Assembly: GCA_011523945.1 (NCBI GenBank)
Contig: WTFU01000080.1
Coordinates: forward strand, 1-46,595
Source of the DNA: Mariniblastus sp.
Lineage (GTDB): Bacteria; Planctomycetota; Planctomycetia; Pirellulales; Pirellulaceae
Direction of reading: 5' to 3'
Length of the DNA: 46,595 nt
Shown here: positions 25,995 through 34,955 of the stretch, in pieces
How positions within the stretch are numbered: position 1 is the stretch's first letter
Layout: each line of letters begins with the position of its first letter
The notes under the pieces: generated by a model
What the model saw: the letters and a program-made list of their open reading frames with translations, nothing else
The model's database searches: none
What the model was told of the DNA's origin: nothing
Position numbers and translations under genes: made by a program

Positions 25995-28784
25995 GTGACA
26001 GATAAATCGATTCAAATTATCGGTGCTCGAACGCATAATCTTAAAAATATCAATGTTGAAATTCCCCGCGATCAAGTTGTCGTTATTACCGGGTTGAGTG
26101 GAAGTGGAAAGAGCTCGCTGGCCTTTGATACTCTCTACGCCGAAGGTCAACGCCAGTACGTCGAGAGTTTATCAATTTATTCACGTCAGTTCTTTAATCA
26201 GATTCCGAAGGCCGATGTCGATCAGGTGGTTGGCCTCCAACCCACGCTCTGCCTTGACCAGTCTCATCATTCATCCAACCGACGAAGCACTGTCGGAACG
26301 ATTACCGAGATCTATGACTATTTAAGACTTTTGTTCGCTCGTGTCGGCGAGATCCATTGTTACCAATGTGGTCAGAAAATTAAGCAGCAAACTCCTCAGC
26401 AGATTCGAGATCGATTGCTTGAATTGCCGGAGCGGACGAAGGTCATCATTCTCGCCCCGCTGGTGAAAGAACAGAAGGGTGGAATCGCAGAGGCGATTAA
26501 AAAGATTCGTCGTGAAAGACTGGTGCGTGCCCGGGTCGATGGCGCAGTGCACGATATTGACCAGCTTCCAACTTGGCATGAAGATCAGCCACGGACAATC
26601 GAAGCGGTAACTGACCGAATTATTATTCGAGAGGGAATTGAGTCCCGGTTACTCGAATCGCTTGATAATGCAATACGTATTAACGGCGACGGAAATTTAG
26701 TTTGCTCCTATTTGAAACCGGACGATGGTTCGTCCAACACCGATACCTGGGAAGACGTTAGTTTCAGTACGAGGTATTCATGTCCAGACTGCGAGATTTG
26801 TTATTCCGAAGTCCAGCCGAGTAGTTTCAGCTTCAACAGTCCCTTGGGGGCTTGTGAAGAGTGCTCTGGTCTTGGGCATCTGCTTCAGTTTGATCCGAAA
26901 CTCGTAATTGATAGAAGATTATCAATTCTTAACGGTGGGATTCTCCCGTGGTCGGAATTGACGAAGGTGAAAGCGAAGAAATTTCAGTCTGCTCTTAAAC
27001 CGATTTTAGATTCCATCGGTAGTGACCTGAAAACGGAATTGGAATTGTTGACCCCCGTGCAATTCGAACAGTTTTTTTATTCCGTTGATAAGGAAAAACT
27101 TGGAATGCAGGCACTTCTCCGTAAAGAGCTTGCGACGACTTCTTCTGAAGAGCGCCAGCTTGAGTTGGAGTCGTACATATCGGACGTTGAGTGTCATCAA
27201 TGCCTCGGTTCACGAGTTTCTAAACAAGCGAGGTCGGTGCTGATTAAGGACCAGCATATTGGAGATTTGGTAGATCTGCCGCTCGGGGTATTAAAGGATT
27301 TTTTTAGTGGGCTCGATTTTGAAGACGAGCGAAAAGTCACTGCCGCGGTGCTAATTCCCGAAATCGTGCATCGCCTGGATTTTCTGGAAAAAGTAGGGAT
27401 TGGCTATTTGACACTCGGCAGGTCGGCGGTCTCGTTGAGCGGGGGGGAGCATCAACGAGTCCGGCTTGCCAGTTCTATCGGTACCGGAATTACAAATGCC
27501 TGTTTTATTTTAGACGAACCATCGATTGGGCTCCATCAACACGATAACGATCGCTTAATTAGTGCGATTAAAAAGCTCAAAGATTCGGGGAATTCAATTG
27601 TCGTCGTCGAACATGATGAAGCGATGATTCGTGCCGCTGATTATGTGATTGATATGGGACCTGGCGCGGGACCAGGAGGCGGTCGGGTCGTGGCAGCCGG
27701 CAGCGCTCGGGACGTTATCAACAAAGGTGATGGGTTAACGGCTCAGTACCTTTCGGGGGCGCGTCAGATTGGTAATAGATCGATTCGCCGAAAAATCGAT
27801 GCTGGAAGATGCATTCGCGTATTGAAGGCGACAGGTCATAATTTGAGATCGGTGGATTTAAGCATTCCACTTGGCGTCTTGTGTTGCATTTCCGGAGTCA
27901 GTGGCAGCGGAAAAAGCACACTCATCAACCAGACATTCGCGCCCGCGGTTTCCCGTGAATTAGACCAGGGTGGAGTTATGCCTTTACCACATGAGCGGCT
28001 AGAGGGAATTGCCCAGATCCACCGAATCGTAATGGTCGATCAAAAACCGATCGGTAAGACGCCTCGTGCATGCCCCGCAACATTTACCGGACTGATGAAT
28101 GAATTGCGTCGATTGTTTGCTGCAACCAAATCGGCAAAGCGACTGGGTTACGGCCCCGGGAGGTTTAGTTTTAACACGCGAGTCGGCTGGTGTCCGGATT
28201 GCCAAGGGCAGGGGGTTCGCCGAATGAATATGAATTTCATGCCCGATATATTCGTTACCTGCGACGCTTGTGAAGGACGGCGATTTAATGTGCAGACTTT
28301 GCAGGTCAGGTTTGGGGAACTTACGATCGCTGATGTTTTAGATTTGACGGTTGATCAAGCGAAATTGAGATTCGAAGGGTTTTCAAAGTTATCGATGATT
28401 TTGGAATGCCTTTCCGATGTTGGCTTGGGATATCTGAAGCTTGGCCAGGCATCTAGCACTTTGTCAGGGGGGGAGGCTCAGCGGGTCAAACTGGCTGCGG
28501 AGCTTGCAAAGTCGAGTTCGGATGGGCAGTTGTATGTGCTTGATGAACCAACCACGGGATTGCATTTTGAGGATATCCGGTTGCTGATGGTAGCCATCAA
28601 TCGACTTGTTGATCGAGGTAATTCAATGGTGGTGATTGAACACAATATTGATGTTTTGCGATGTGCCGACTGGATTATCGATATGGGGCCTGGAGGTGGC
28701 GTAGCGGGTGGTGAAATTGTGGCATTTGGAACTCCGGAGCAGATTGCCGGAAATCCCAGCTCGTTAACCGGCCGGTACCTTTAG
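25995..28784 (+). CDS. uvrA: Excinuclease ABC subunit A
   Basis: A 929-residue damage-recognition ATPase of nucleotide excision repair. Two ABC modules are present. Walker A is GLSGSGKS (33-40) and GVSGSGKS in the second half; signatures are LSGGEHQRVRLA and LSGGEAQRVKLA; Walker B is FILDEPSIGLH and YVLDEPTTGLH. Both zinc fingers are kept: CPDC with CEEC 20 residues on, and CPDC with CDAC in the second half. The region around 115-240 that binds UvrB is present (KVIILAPLVKEQKG, RARVDG), so this is a full UvrA and not the short UvrA2 type. The signature segment reads CLDQSHHSSNRRSTVGT where EQKTTSHNPRSTVGT is usual. The start is GTG. Confidence 0.95.
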   Translation: MTDKSIQIIGARTHNLKNINVEIPRDQVVVITGLSGSGKSSLAFDTLYAEGQRQYVESLSIYSRQFFNQIPKADVDQVVGLQPTLCLDQSHHSSNRRSTVGTITEIYDYLRLLFARVGEIHCYQCGQKIKQQTPQQIRDRLLELPERTKVIILAPLVKEQKGGIAEAIKKIRRERLVRARVDGAVHDIDQLPTWHEDQPRTIEAVTDRIIIREGIESRLLESLDNAIRINGDGNLVCSYLKPDDGSSNTDTWEDVSFSTRYSCPDCEICYSEVQPSSFSFNSPLGACEECSGLGHLLQFDPKLVIDRRLSILNGGILPWSELTKVKAKKFQSALKPILDSIGSDLKTELELLTPVQFEQFFYSVDKEKLGMQALLRKELATTSSEERQLELESYISDVECHQCLGSRVSKQARSVLIKDQHIGDLVDLPLGVLKDFFSGLDFEDERKVTAAVLIPEIVHRLDFLEKVGIGYLTLGRSAVSLSGGEHQRVRLASSIGTGITNACFILDEPSIGLHQHDNDRLISAIKKLKDSGNSIVVVEHDEAMIRAADYVIDMGPGAGPGGGRVVAAGSARDVINKGDGLTAQYLSGARQIGNRSIRRKIDAGRCIRVLKATGHNLRSVDLSIPLGVLCCISGVSGSGKSTLINQTFAPAVSRELDQGGVMPLPHERLEGIAQIHRIVMVDQKPIGKTPRACPATFTGLMNELRRLFAATKSAKRLGYGPGRFSFNTRVGWCPDCQGQGVRRMNMNFMPDIFVTCDACEGRRFNVQTLQVRFGELTIADVLDLTVDQAKLRFEGFSKLSMILECLSDVGLGYLKLGQASSTLSGGEAQRVKLAAELAKSSSDGQLYVLDEPTTGLHFEDIRLLMVAINRLVDRGNSMVVIEHNIDVLRCADWIIDMGPGGGVAGGEIVAFGTPEQIAGNPSSLTGRYL

Positions 28785-28816
28785 AGTTTTCACTGTGGTG
28801 ACAGAGGTTAAGTTCT

Positions 28817-28841
28817 GGGTGGGGCTAGGTCACCCGCTTTT
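28817..28841 (+). terminator. Weak terminator-like hairpin after uvrA
   Basis: GGGTG (28817-28821) pairs with CACCC (28831-28835), followed by GCTTTT. It lies about 30 bases after the uvrA stop. The stem is only five bases, so this is tentative. Confidence 0.35.
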
Positions 28842-28928
28842 GACCGTATGTTGCGTTGAAGGACTCGATCCAGTAACTTCGACTGGGTCCGACTCGCAGC
28901 TTTCTTTTTCTTGAAGTATCAAAAGTAT

Positions 28929-29381
28929 ATGACAGTTACTATTCGTAATGCAGTCCCAAACGATGCGGCAACCATCGCTTCGTTTCAGTTGGCCATGGCT
29001 TTGGAGACCGAAGAGAAGGAGCTTGAGCTGGGGGTCGTCATGCCGGCAGTCGAAGAAGTGTTCGCCAATCCAAGTCGGGGGTTTTACTTAATAGGTGAAA
29101 TTGCGGGGGAAGTGGCGGGTAGCTTAATGGTTACTTATGAATGGTCGGACTGGCGGAATAGTAATCTTTGGTACATTCAATCAGTTTACGTGCAAGAACA
29201 GTTTCGCGGTCGCGGCGTTTTTAAGAATCTGTATCAGACAGTAATTGAGCAGGCGCGAGTGGAAAAGGCAGGCCATGTCAGGCTGTATGTTGAAACTGAT
29301 AACGAGCGGGCCCAAAAAGTTTACGAATCACTCGGGATGAAGCGGTTGCCGTATTTCATGTACGATATCAAGGTTGATTGA
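28929..29381 (+). CDS. GNAT-family N-acetyltransferase
   Basis: A 150-residue acetyltransferase. The acetyl-CoA binding motif is VQEQFRGRGVFKNLYQTVIEQA (motif A, Q/R-x-x-G-x-G/A type), preceded by LWYIQSVYV and followed by VRLYVETDNERAQKVYESLGM, which is motif B. It transfers acetyl from acetyl-CoA to an amine of unknown identity. The methionine at 28929 is preferred over a TTG at 28911 because the family begins with MTVTIRNAVPNDAATIASF. It converges with the MATE gene 35 bases on. Confidence 0.92.
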   Translation: MTVTIRNAVPNDAATIASFQLAMALETEEKELELGVVMPAVEEVFANPSRGFYLIGEIAGEVAGSLMVTYEWSDWRNSNLWYIQSVYVQEQFRGRGVFKNLYQTVIEQARVEKAGHVRLYVETDNERAQKVYESLGMKRLPYFMYDIKVD

Positions 29382-29416
29382 GAGCGGAAGAGAAGTCGCT
29401 TCGATTTTAGGGCTGT

Positions 29417-30862
29417 TTATAGCTGATTGACTTCAGTTTCAGTTTGCGATTTTAATCGTTCCTCCAGACGAAGCCTTCTAATTTTGAATTGGAACCGGAG
29501 AGTTAAGAGGACGGCTGCAGTCGCCAGTCCGGTTGTCATTCCAATCCAAAGCCCTGTCCCCTCGAGTTCAGCACCAAAGCAGAGATAGGCTCCCACCACG
29601 CAACCTACGAGCCAGTAAGAAACAAGTGTAAGCGCCATTGCGGCCTTGGTATCTTTAATGCCTCGAAGTGATCCGGAGGCAGCGACTTGAATTCCGTCAA
29701 CGACTTGAAACAGAGCGGCCAAAGCGAGAAAAGAAACGGCATAGGCGACGACGGGAGCGTTGGCTTCGACATCGATGTCAATGTACATTCCAATGATCGG
29801 TAGCGGCAGCAGCCAAAAAATTAAACCGCTGATACTCATGACTCCAATACATAGTAACATTCCGGCATGTCCGGCGGTTTCTGCCTGTTGCGGGGCGCCT
29901 GCTCCGATCGCCTGGCCGACCCTTACTGAGGTGGCAATCGCCAGACCGAGGGGAATCATGAACGAAATGGAAGCTGTTTGCAAAGCGATTTGATGGGCTG
30001 CTAACTGAGTCTCCCCCAGCGTTCCCATTGCAAAGGCAGCCGCTCCAAACATGCCAGCTTCGAAGGCCAGGGTCATTCCAATCGGACCCCCAATACGAGC
30101 AACTTCTCTAAGCGTGGCAAAATCGGGGCGACGCAATTTTGAGAATATCTGAAGATCCGAGTATTGGTGTGATACGTAAAGTGAAAACGCGAGGAAGACC
30201 ATGCCGTAAACGAGGCTGCTGGCATACCCGGTTCCAACGAGCCCCAATTTTGGTAGTCCGTAATGTCCGAACATGAATGCATCATTGGCGAACACATTCA
30301 GAACAACGCCGATAAGGCTGATAACCATAATGGGTTTGGTATTGGATTTACCCTCGAGTAGCCCCCGGAGCCCCATGATCCACAGCGCCGGTAGCAGGCC
30401 CCACGAGATTGCCTTTAAGTATTCACTACTCGCCAAGGCCGTTTCCGGGCTTTGATTAAACCAGATCAGCAATGGGTATGCATTGCGGTAGAGTATAAAT
30501 GCTGGGGTAAAGAGAAGTACCCCGATCCAAAGTCCCTGCCGCGTTGCCCGACCACACAAATCATCATCTTTTGCGCCGGTCGCTTGGGAGACGATCGGGC
30601 TAACGCCGATAATGACACCGGACAAGACGATCAATATAAACTGAAAAAGTGTGCTTCCAATCGCGATGCCGGCTAGCGCCTCTTTACCTAAACGACCGAC
30701 CATGATCGTGTCGACAAACGAGATTGTATTTTGGGCGACTTGTGCGAGCACTAGGGGTACTGCAACGATGACGAGTTCTTTTACTTCCTTACGGTACAAG
30801 GCTCTGCTCGTCAGTTGATGGCTTGGGGGATTGCTGGTTTGAATCAATTTGAAGGTTGGCAA
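29417..30862 (-). CDS. MATE-family multidrug/sodium antiporter (NorM type)
   Basis: A 481-residue protein with 12 hydrophobic segments in two halves. The typical beginning is EVKELVIVAVPLVLAQVAQNTISFVDTIMVGRLG, followed by GVSPIVSQATGAKDD. The matching second-half start is EVARIGGPIGMTLAFEAGMFGAAAFAMGTLGETQLAAHQIALQ. RVGQAIGAG and a late KDTKAAM segment are also family features. It exports cationic drugs or metabolites in exchange for Na+ or H+. The first start is a TTG at 30862 with no clear ribosome-binding site, so the exact start is uncertain. It diverges from the MFS gene. Confidence 0.93.
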   Translation of the reverse strand: MPTFKLIQTSNPPSHQLTSRALYRKEVKELVIVAVPLVLAQVAQNTISFVDTIMVGRLGKEALAGIAIGSTLFQFILIVLSGVIIGVSPIVSQATGAKDDDLCGRATRQGLWIGVLLFTPAFILYRNAYPLLIWFNQSPETALASSEYLKAISWGLLPALWIMGLRGLLEGKSNTKPIMVISLIGVVLNVFANDAFMFGHYGLPKLGLVGTGYASSLVYGMVFLAFSLYVSHQYSDLQIFSKLRRPDFATLREVARIGGPIGMTLAFEAGMFGAAAFAMGTLGETQLAAHQIALQTASISFMIPLGLAIATSVRVGQAIGAGAPQQAETAGHAGMLLCIGVMSISGLIFWLLPLPIIGMYIDIDVEANAPVVAYAVSFLALAALFQVVDGIQVAASGSLRGIKDTKAAMALTLVSYWLVGCVVGAYLCFGAELEGTGLWIGMTTGLATAAVLLTLRFQFKIRRLRLEERLKSQTETEVNQL

Positions 30863-31127
30863 ATATAACCGGTATATCTTAATTCGGCGATTGGGCTAAC
30901 ATAGAACGATTCTCGCGGGTTAGCTTACGGTGTTAGCCTTGAGCGAGTGTTTTGCCTCATTTAATGATTGAGTTTTATCAGTGGAGTCGAAAGGCTCCCA
31001 TTAAAGGTTGGGCCAATTTAAACCACATCAAGCAGAGTTTATATTTGACGACCGGGCCACAATTTTAGTTGCCCTACGGTTGTTTTTACTTGGCTTCCTA
31101 CCGTGAGATTCAGTAGAGACTCAATTA

Positions 31128-32348
31128 ATGCAAGGTATTTTCTTATTCGCCTTTCGAAACGCGCGCTGGCTTCTCGGTGGTTTGTTGCTCACTTTTTTTT
31201 CAAGCTTTGGGCAGACCTTCTTTATTTCCCTTTTTTCCGGTGAGATTCGGGAGTCGTTTCAGTTGTCCGATGGTGAGTTTGGTGCGATCTATATGGCGGG
31301 GACATTGGCCAGTGCGGTCACATTGATTGGACTTGGGAAAACACTGGATCGTTTCTCAATTGCGGTCGTTTCGCTTTGTGTTATATCCGCCTTAGCCCTT
31401 GCCTGTCTTGGAATGTCATTCGTAAACACGTGGATTTTATTGTTGGTCGTAATTTATGCACTGCGTTTATTTGGGCAGGGAATGATGACTCACATCTCTC
31501 AAACTGCGATTGGTCGGTGGTACGACGCGGACCGCGGGCGGGCGATTTCGCTAACGTCTATGGGGCATCAAATTGGTGAAGCGTTATTTCCTGCGATCGT
31601 CTTGGTATTGCTCGGGTGGTACGACTGGAGAGTGGCTTGGCAAATTTGTGCCTTGGTATTAGTCGTTGTGGCACTGCCGTCGATCGTCTTGCTGATGAGA
31701 GTGGAGCATCAACCGGACGTTGACCAGCACTTAAAAGTAGTCAGGAAAACTCGTGACTGGACGCGAACAGAAGTCCTTCGAGATGTTGTTTTTTGGATTC
31801 TTTGTCTTGGAATACTCGCACCGGCTTTTATCGGAACTTCCGTTTTTTTTCATCAGGTCAGAATCGTTGAATCGAAGGGGTGGTCATCAAGCGTCTTTGC
31901 ACTGTCCTTTTTGATTTTATCAGTAACAACTGTATTGTTTACACTGATCGCTGGTCAACTGGTCGACCGATATCACGCGCGGCGAATTTTGCCGTTATTT
32001 TTACTTCCGTTGGGAGCCGCTTGTTTGGTTTTAGGGTTGGGACAAGAACCTCTGGCAATTCACGGATTTATGTTTTTACTGGCGATCTCCTACGGATTTT
32101 CGAGTGCCATCTTCGGGACGATCTGGCCGGAAACCTACGGCATAGCACACCTTGGAGCGATTCGAGCGGTGGCTGTTGCGGCGATGGTATTTGCCTCGGC
32201 AATTGGCCCGGGAATCACAGGGTGGTGTATCGATCGAGGGATCGGTTTCGATTTCCAGCTATTGGTAATGGCGGCTTATTGCTTATTCGCGGCAGCGATG
32301 ATGACCGGCGCGGTGAAAATTTTGGAAAGACGTCAGGAGGTTCTCTGA
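31128..32348 (+). CDS. Major facilitator superfamily transporter
   Basis: A 406-residue membrane protein with 12 predicted segments. The first half holds the loop GLGKTLDRFSI in the place of the MFS G-x-L-x-D-R motif. A central hydrophilic loop (MRVEHQPDVDQHLKVVRKTRDWTRTEV) joins the halves. The second half has TLIAGQLVDRYHARRILPLFLL, the second copy of the motif. It resembles the oxalate/formate and monocarboxylate antiporter branch in layout, but the substrate cannot be told. ATG at 31128 fits. The stop lies 11 bases from the stop of the convergent sulfatase gene. Confidence 0.88.
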   Translation: MQGIFLFAFRNARWLLGGLLLTFFSSFGQTFFISLFSGEIRESFQLSDGEFGAIYMAGTLASAVTLIGLGKTLDRFSIAVVSLCVISALALACLGMSFVNTWILLLVVIYALRLFGQGMMTHISQTAIGRWYDADRGRAISLTSMGHQIGEALFPAIVLVLLGWYDWRVAWQICALVLVVVALPSIVLLMRVEHQPDVDQHLKVVRKTRDWTRTEVLRDVVFWILCLGILAPAFIGTSVFFHQVRIVESKGWSSSVFALSFLILSVTTVLFTLIAGQLVDRYHARRILPLFLLPLGAACLVLGLGQEPLAIHGFMFLLAISYGFSSAIFGTIWPETYGIAHLGAIRAVAVAAMVFASAIGPGITGWCIDRGIGFDFQLLVMAAYCLFAAAMMTGAVKILERRQEVL

Positions 32349-32359
32349 CTTTAAAATGG

Positions 32360-33829
32360 CTAGTCGGTTTGGGAATTAGCAAGAGGCCGGCTTCTTCCCG
32401 ATTCGATGATTTCTGTAAGTCTTTTTCTAAGTCGTAAAGAAATATCAGGGTGCTTTAGCGTCAGGTTGTATACTTCTCCCGGGTCGCTTTTTAAGTTGTA
32501 AAGCTGGTCCTGAGGGCCCTCCGGTGCGGGTTTAATTCGATTTGGTTTAGTAAACCCTCCGGAGCCAAGCATATTGATGTATTTCCAGTCACCGTCACGG
32601 ATCGTGAACGCCTTGCGACCTGCCGCCACGACTAAGTTGGGGTGAACGGGTTGGTTTTCAGGTTGTTCGCCGCGCAAGACGGAAAGAAAACTGAAGCTAT
32701 CGGCGCCCGCTTCATTGGGCAATTCCTGTTTGGTTAATTCGGCGAATGTCGCAAGCAGGTCAGTGAAGCTGATAGTCTGGTGGGAGACCATCCCTGGAGC
32801 AACTGTGCCGGGCCAGCGGACTATGAAAGGCATGCGGTGTCCACACTCCCACGCATCCGCTTTCATTCCGCGGAGTCCACCTGAAGAATCATGCTGAAAA
32901 CGTTCGACGTCCTCTTCGTACCAGACCGGGCCGTTATCCGAGGTAAAGATCAACAGGGTGTCATCAGACATGTTATGTCTATCGAGTGTTTTTAAAACAA
33001 CACCGACATTGGCATCTACCATATTGGTAAAATCTCCATACATTGAAGCCTTGCTACTTCCGGAAAATTCAGGGCTTGGCAACCAAGGTGTATGCGGTGC
33101 AGGATAGGCCAAATAAAGCATCAGCGGATTGTTTGATTTTCCAGCTCGTTTTCGCATGGCATGATTTTCAATCACTGCAACGGCTTCCTTTGTAAAATCA
33201 GGAAGCACATCTTTGAGTTGCAGATTCGGTGCGATGCCTCCCTCACGCCAAAATGCACCTTGGATGGGCGACCATCCGTCTGACCGATTCGCGGGGATGA
33301 CATTTGTGGGGGCCGAGACTACCGTCCTGTCGCGAATGTAGTAGTAAGGTGGGATGTCGGTAGACGCGCGAATTCCAAAAAACGAATTGAAGCCTACGTC
33401 GACTGGGCCGCCATTCATCGGTTTGTCATAGCCTTGCTCATGGAATCCAAGATGCCACTTGCCGACCATGGCGGTTTCGTATCCTTTTTGTTTTAACAAA
33501 GAGGCTATGGTCATTTGCCCTTCTTTAATTGAAGGTCGGTTACGCCATTGATTTGTGTCGGCGCGAAATGGATAGACTCCCGTCATCAGACCATAACGCG
33601 AGAGGTGGCAGAGTGGTCCTGGCGCATGGGCGTCAGTAAATCGAAGCCCTTGTTCAGCCAGTGAATCGATGTTCGGCGTTGGGATTTTAGAGTTGGCATT
33701 GTAACACCCGGCATCACCGTATCCCATGTCGTCGACTAAAATGATGACAACGTTAGGAAGCTCCGCATAGGTTGCAGTGGTCGGGTTGGCCAGAATAAAA
33801 AGGAGTAGTCCGAGTAACTTAATGCGCAT
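32360..33829 (-). CDS. Secreted sulfatase with variant C-x-L-x-R active-site motif
   Basis: A 489-residue exported protein of the type I sulfatase family. Residues 1-22 are a signal peptide (ending TATYA-E). Calcium ligands lie in ILVDDMGYGDAG (Asp33/Asp34) and FTSDNGPVW. GKWHLG is conserved, and SFTDLLATF and LYNLKSDPGEVYNL are typical of the arylsulfatase A-like group. The cysteine that becomes formylglycine is Cys74, but the motif reads CHLSR and not CxPSR, with Leu for Pro. It would remove sulfate from a carbohydrate outside the cytoplasm, as common in marine planctomycetes; activity depends on whether this motif is still matured. It converges with the MFS gene. Confidence 0.92.
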   Translation of the reverse strand: MRIKLLGLLLFILANPTTATYAELPNVVIILVDDMGYGDAGCYNANSKIPTPNIDSLAEQGLRFTDAHAPGPLCHLSRYGLMTGVYPFRADTNQWRNRPSIKEGQMTIASLLKQKGYETAMVGKWHLGFHEQGYDKPMNGGPVDVGFNSFFGIRASTDIPPYYYIRDRTVVSAPTNVIPANRSDGWSPIQGAFWREGGIAPNLQLKDVLPDFTKEAVAVIENHAMRKRAGKSNNPLMLYLAYPAPHTPWLPSPEFSGSSKASMYGDFTNMVDANVGVVLKTLDRHNMSDDTLLIFTSDNGPVWYEEDVERFQHDSSGGLRGMKADAWECGHRMPFIVRWPGTVAPGMVSHQTISFTDLLATFAELTKQELPNEAGADSFSFLSVLRGEQPENQPVHPNLVVAAGRKAFTIRDGDWKYINMLGSGGFTKPNRIKPAPEGPQDQLYNLKSDPGEVYNLTLKHPDISLRLRKRLTEIIESGRSRPLANSQTD

Positions 33830-33891
33830 TTTATACCTGTGATTTCTGACTCTTGCCGATAGGTTGTTGAAACTGGCTTTATTTCAACTGG

Positions 33892-34386
33892 TCATTGTTT
33901 TGAGAGTTGATATTTCCCTTTGGCAAAAACCGTGTGGCAACGATTACAAGCGTCGAGCATGGTGCCAAAGTGTTTTTTCGCCTCCGCGTAGTCACCGGCT
34001 GATTTGTAAAGCGACTTCCCAGATCGGTAAACCTCAGCAGAAATTGCTTTCCATTCCTTGTTCTTCGCTGCATCGTCGGGCCCGCGAGCGGCGACCAAGG
34101 CCGAGCTCTCGGCGAGCACCAACGCGTGATTTTTAAAAGCTTTCCAAGCTTTGCGGTCAGTGGGCTCGCTAGCCAGTACTTGTTTTAGTCCCTTGTAGCT
34201 GGGCTCGCATATGTATTCCATAAAATGATGCATGTTATCGATCGGTTCGAAGTCGTCGGTAGTCGGAGGCGTTTGAGCTGCCCTAGGCGCGACGTGGGGT
34301 TGTGGTTGATCGGTGTTGGTAGCGTTGCTAAACAATAAGGCGCCGCTCAACGAGGTGATAATCGCGACTAACTCAACCGTCTTCAT
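33892..34386 (-). CDS. Small exported c-type cytochrome
   Basis: A 164-residue protein with a signal peptide in residues 1-20 or so, a Pro/Thr-rich linker, and a helical domain. The heme site CNRCH stands close to the C-terminus (in GTMLDACNRCHTVFAKGKY), as in class II cytochromes of the c' type. The preceding helices (YKGLKQVLASEPTDRKAWKA, AGDYAEAKKHFGTML) fit a four-helix bundle. An electron-transfer or sensing role in the periplasm is likely. ATG 34386 is preferred over an upstream TTG at 34404. It lies upstream of the sulfatase on the same strand, 63 bases away. Confidence 0.82.
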   Translation of the reverse strand: MKTVELVAIITSLSGALLFSNATNTDQPQPHVAPRAAQTPPTTDDFEPIDNMHHFMEYICEPSYKGLKQVLASEPTDRKAWKAFKNHALVLAESSALVAARGPDDAAKNKEWKAISAEVYRSGKSLYKSAGDYAEAKKHFGTMLDACNRCHTVFAKGKYQLSKQ

Positions 34387-34655
34387 GTTGGGATCCTGGA
34401 ACAAAAAAGTGGGGGATTTGTTGATTTCGCCTCAGATTACAAGGAATCCAAGAGGGATTCCCAGTCCTAGCGTTTCGTATTTGGCTCAATTCTCAGCCAG
34501 ATCGAATTATAACCAATTGTAATGGTTATTGTGTGTCGCAAGGGTAACTGATTGTCACTTTTTGAAATTACTAAATTGACCGATGCGGAGAATCTGTTGT
34601 CGAGGCCATACTGAAATGCTGCAGAGTTATAACAGCGACGACACCTAGGATCCGA
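34387..34655. other. Intergenic region left of the small lipopeptide gene, with a palindrome
   Basis: About 270 bases; together with 34749-34955 it separates the cytochrome gene from the cysteine desulfurase gene. It contains the palindrome at 34509-34529 and presumably the leftward promoter of the cytochrome gene. Confidence 0.45.
34509..34529. promoter_or_regulatory. Operator-like palindrome between divergent genes
   Basis: ATAACCA (34509-34515) and TGGTTAT (34523-34529) are perfect inverted copies around seven bases. The spacing suits a dimeric DNA-binding protein. It lies 123 bases before the cytochrome ATG (minus) and 127 bases before the small gene at 34656 (plus). No regulator is assigned. 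Confidence 0.35.
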
Positions 34656-34748
34656 ATGGATATTAAAATCGGAGTTCTAGTTTGGGGTATTTCGTTGATT
34701 CAGTGGCTGATTCTTGGACTGATTGGATGCAAGGGAAGTCCATTTTAA
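34656..34748 (+). CDS. Possible 30-residue lipopeptide
   Basis: The 30-residue frame MDIKIGVLVWGISLIQWLIL... is almost wholly hydrophobic and ends in LIGCKGSPF. LIGC fits a lipobox, so the mature product would be a six-residue lipid-linked peptide. Alternatively it is a single-pass membrane peptide. AGGA lies five bases before the ATG. No family is known to me. The next gene on this strand is the cysteine desulfurase, about 210 bases on. Confidence 0.4.
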   Translation: MDIKIGVLVWGISLIQWLILGLIGCKGSPF

Positions 34749-34955
34749 TTAGACTTCACTCCTTGAAAGGGTTGGAAACGTGAGTCGGTATGAGACAAGT
34801 ATTGATGCCCACCAATTGAGGTTGGGGAGATCCAGGTTGGAGTTTTGGCCTCATAAAGAACTCAGTGGACTGAATACTATTTCAAGTTGAGTGCGATCGA
34901 TTCGGATCGTAAAGAGATGGGATGTTGATTAAGGCGGGAAGTTTACTCGGAGCAG
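34749..34955. other. Leader region of the cysteine desulfurase gene
   Basis: About 205 bases. A 36-codon GTG frame at 34780-34890 has no recognisable feature and I do not call it. No strong hairpin is seen. Confidence 0.35.

Noticed and set aside
34780..34890. 36-codon GTG frame before the cysteine desulfurase gene
   Set aside because: Only a weak upstream purine stretch and no recognisable features.
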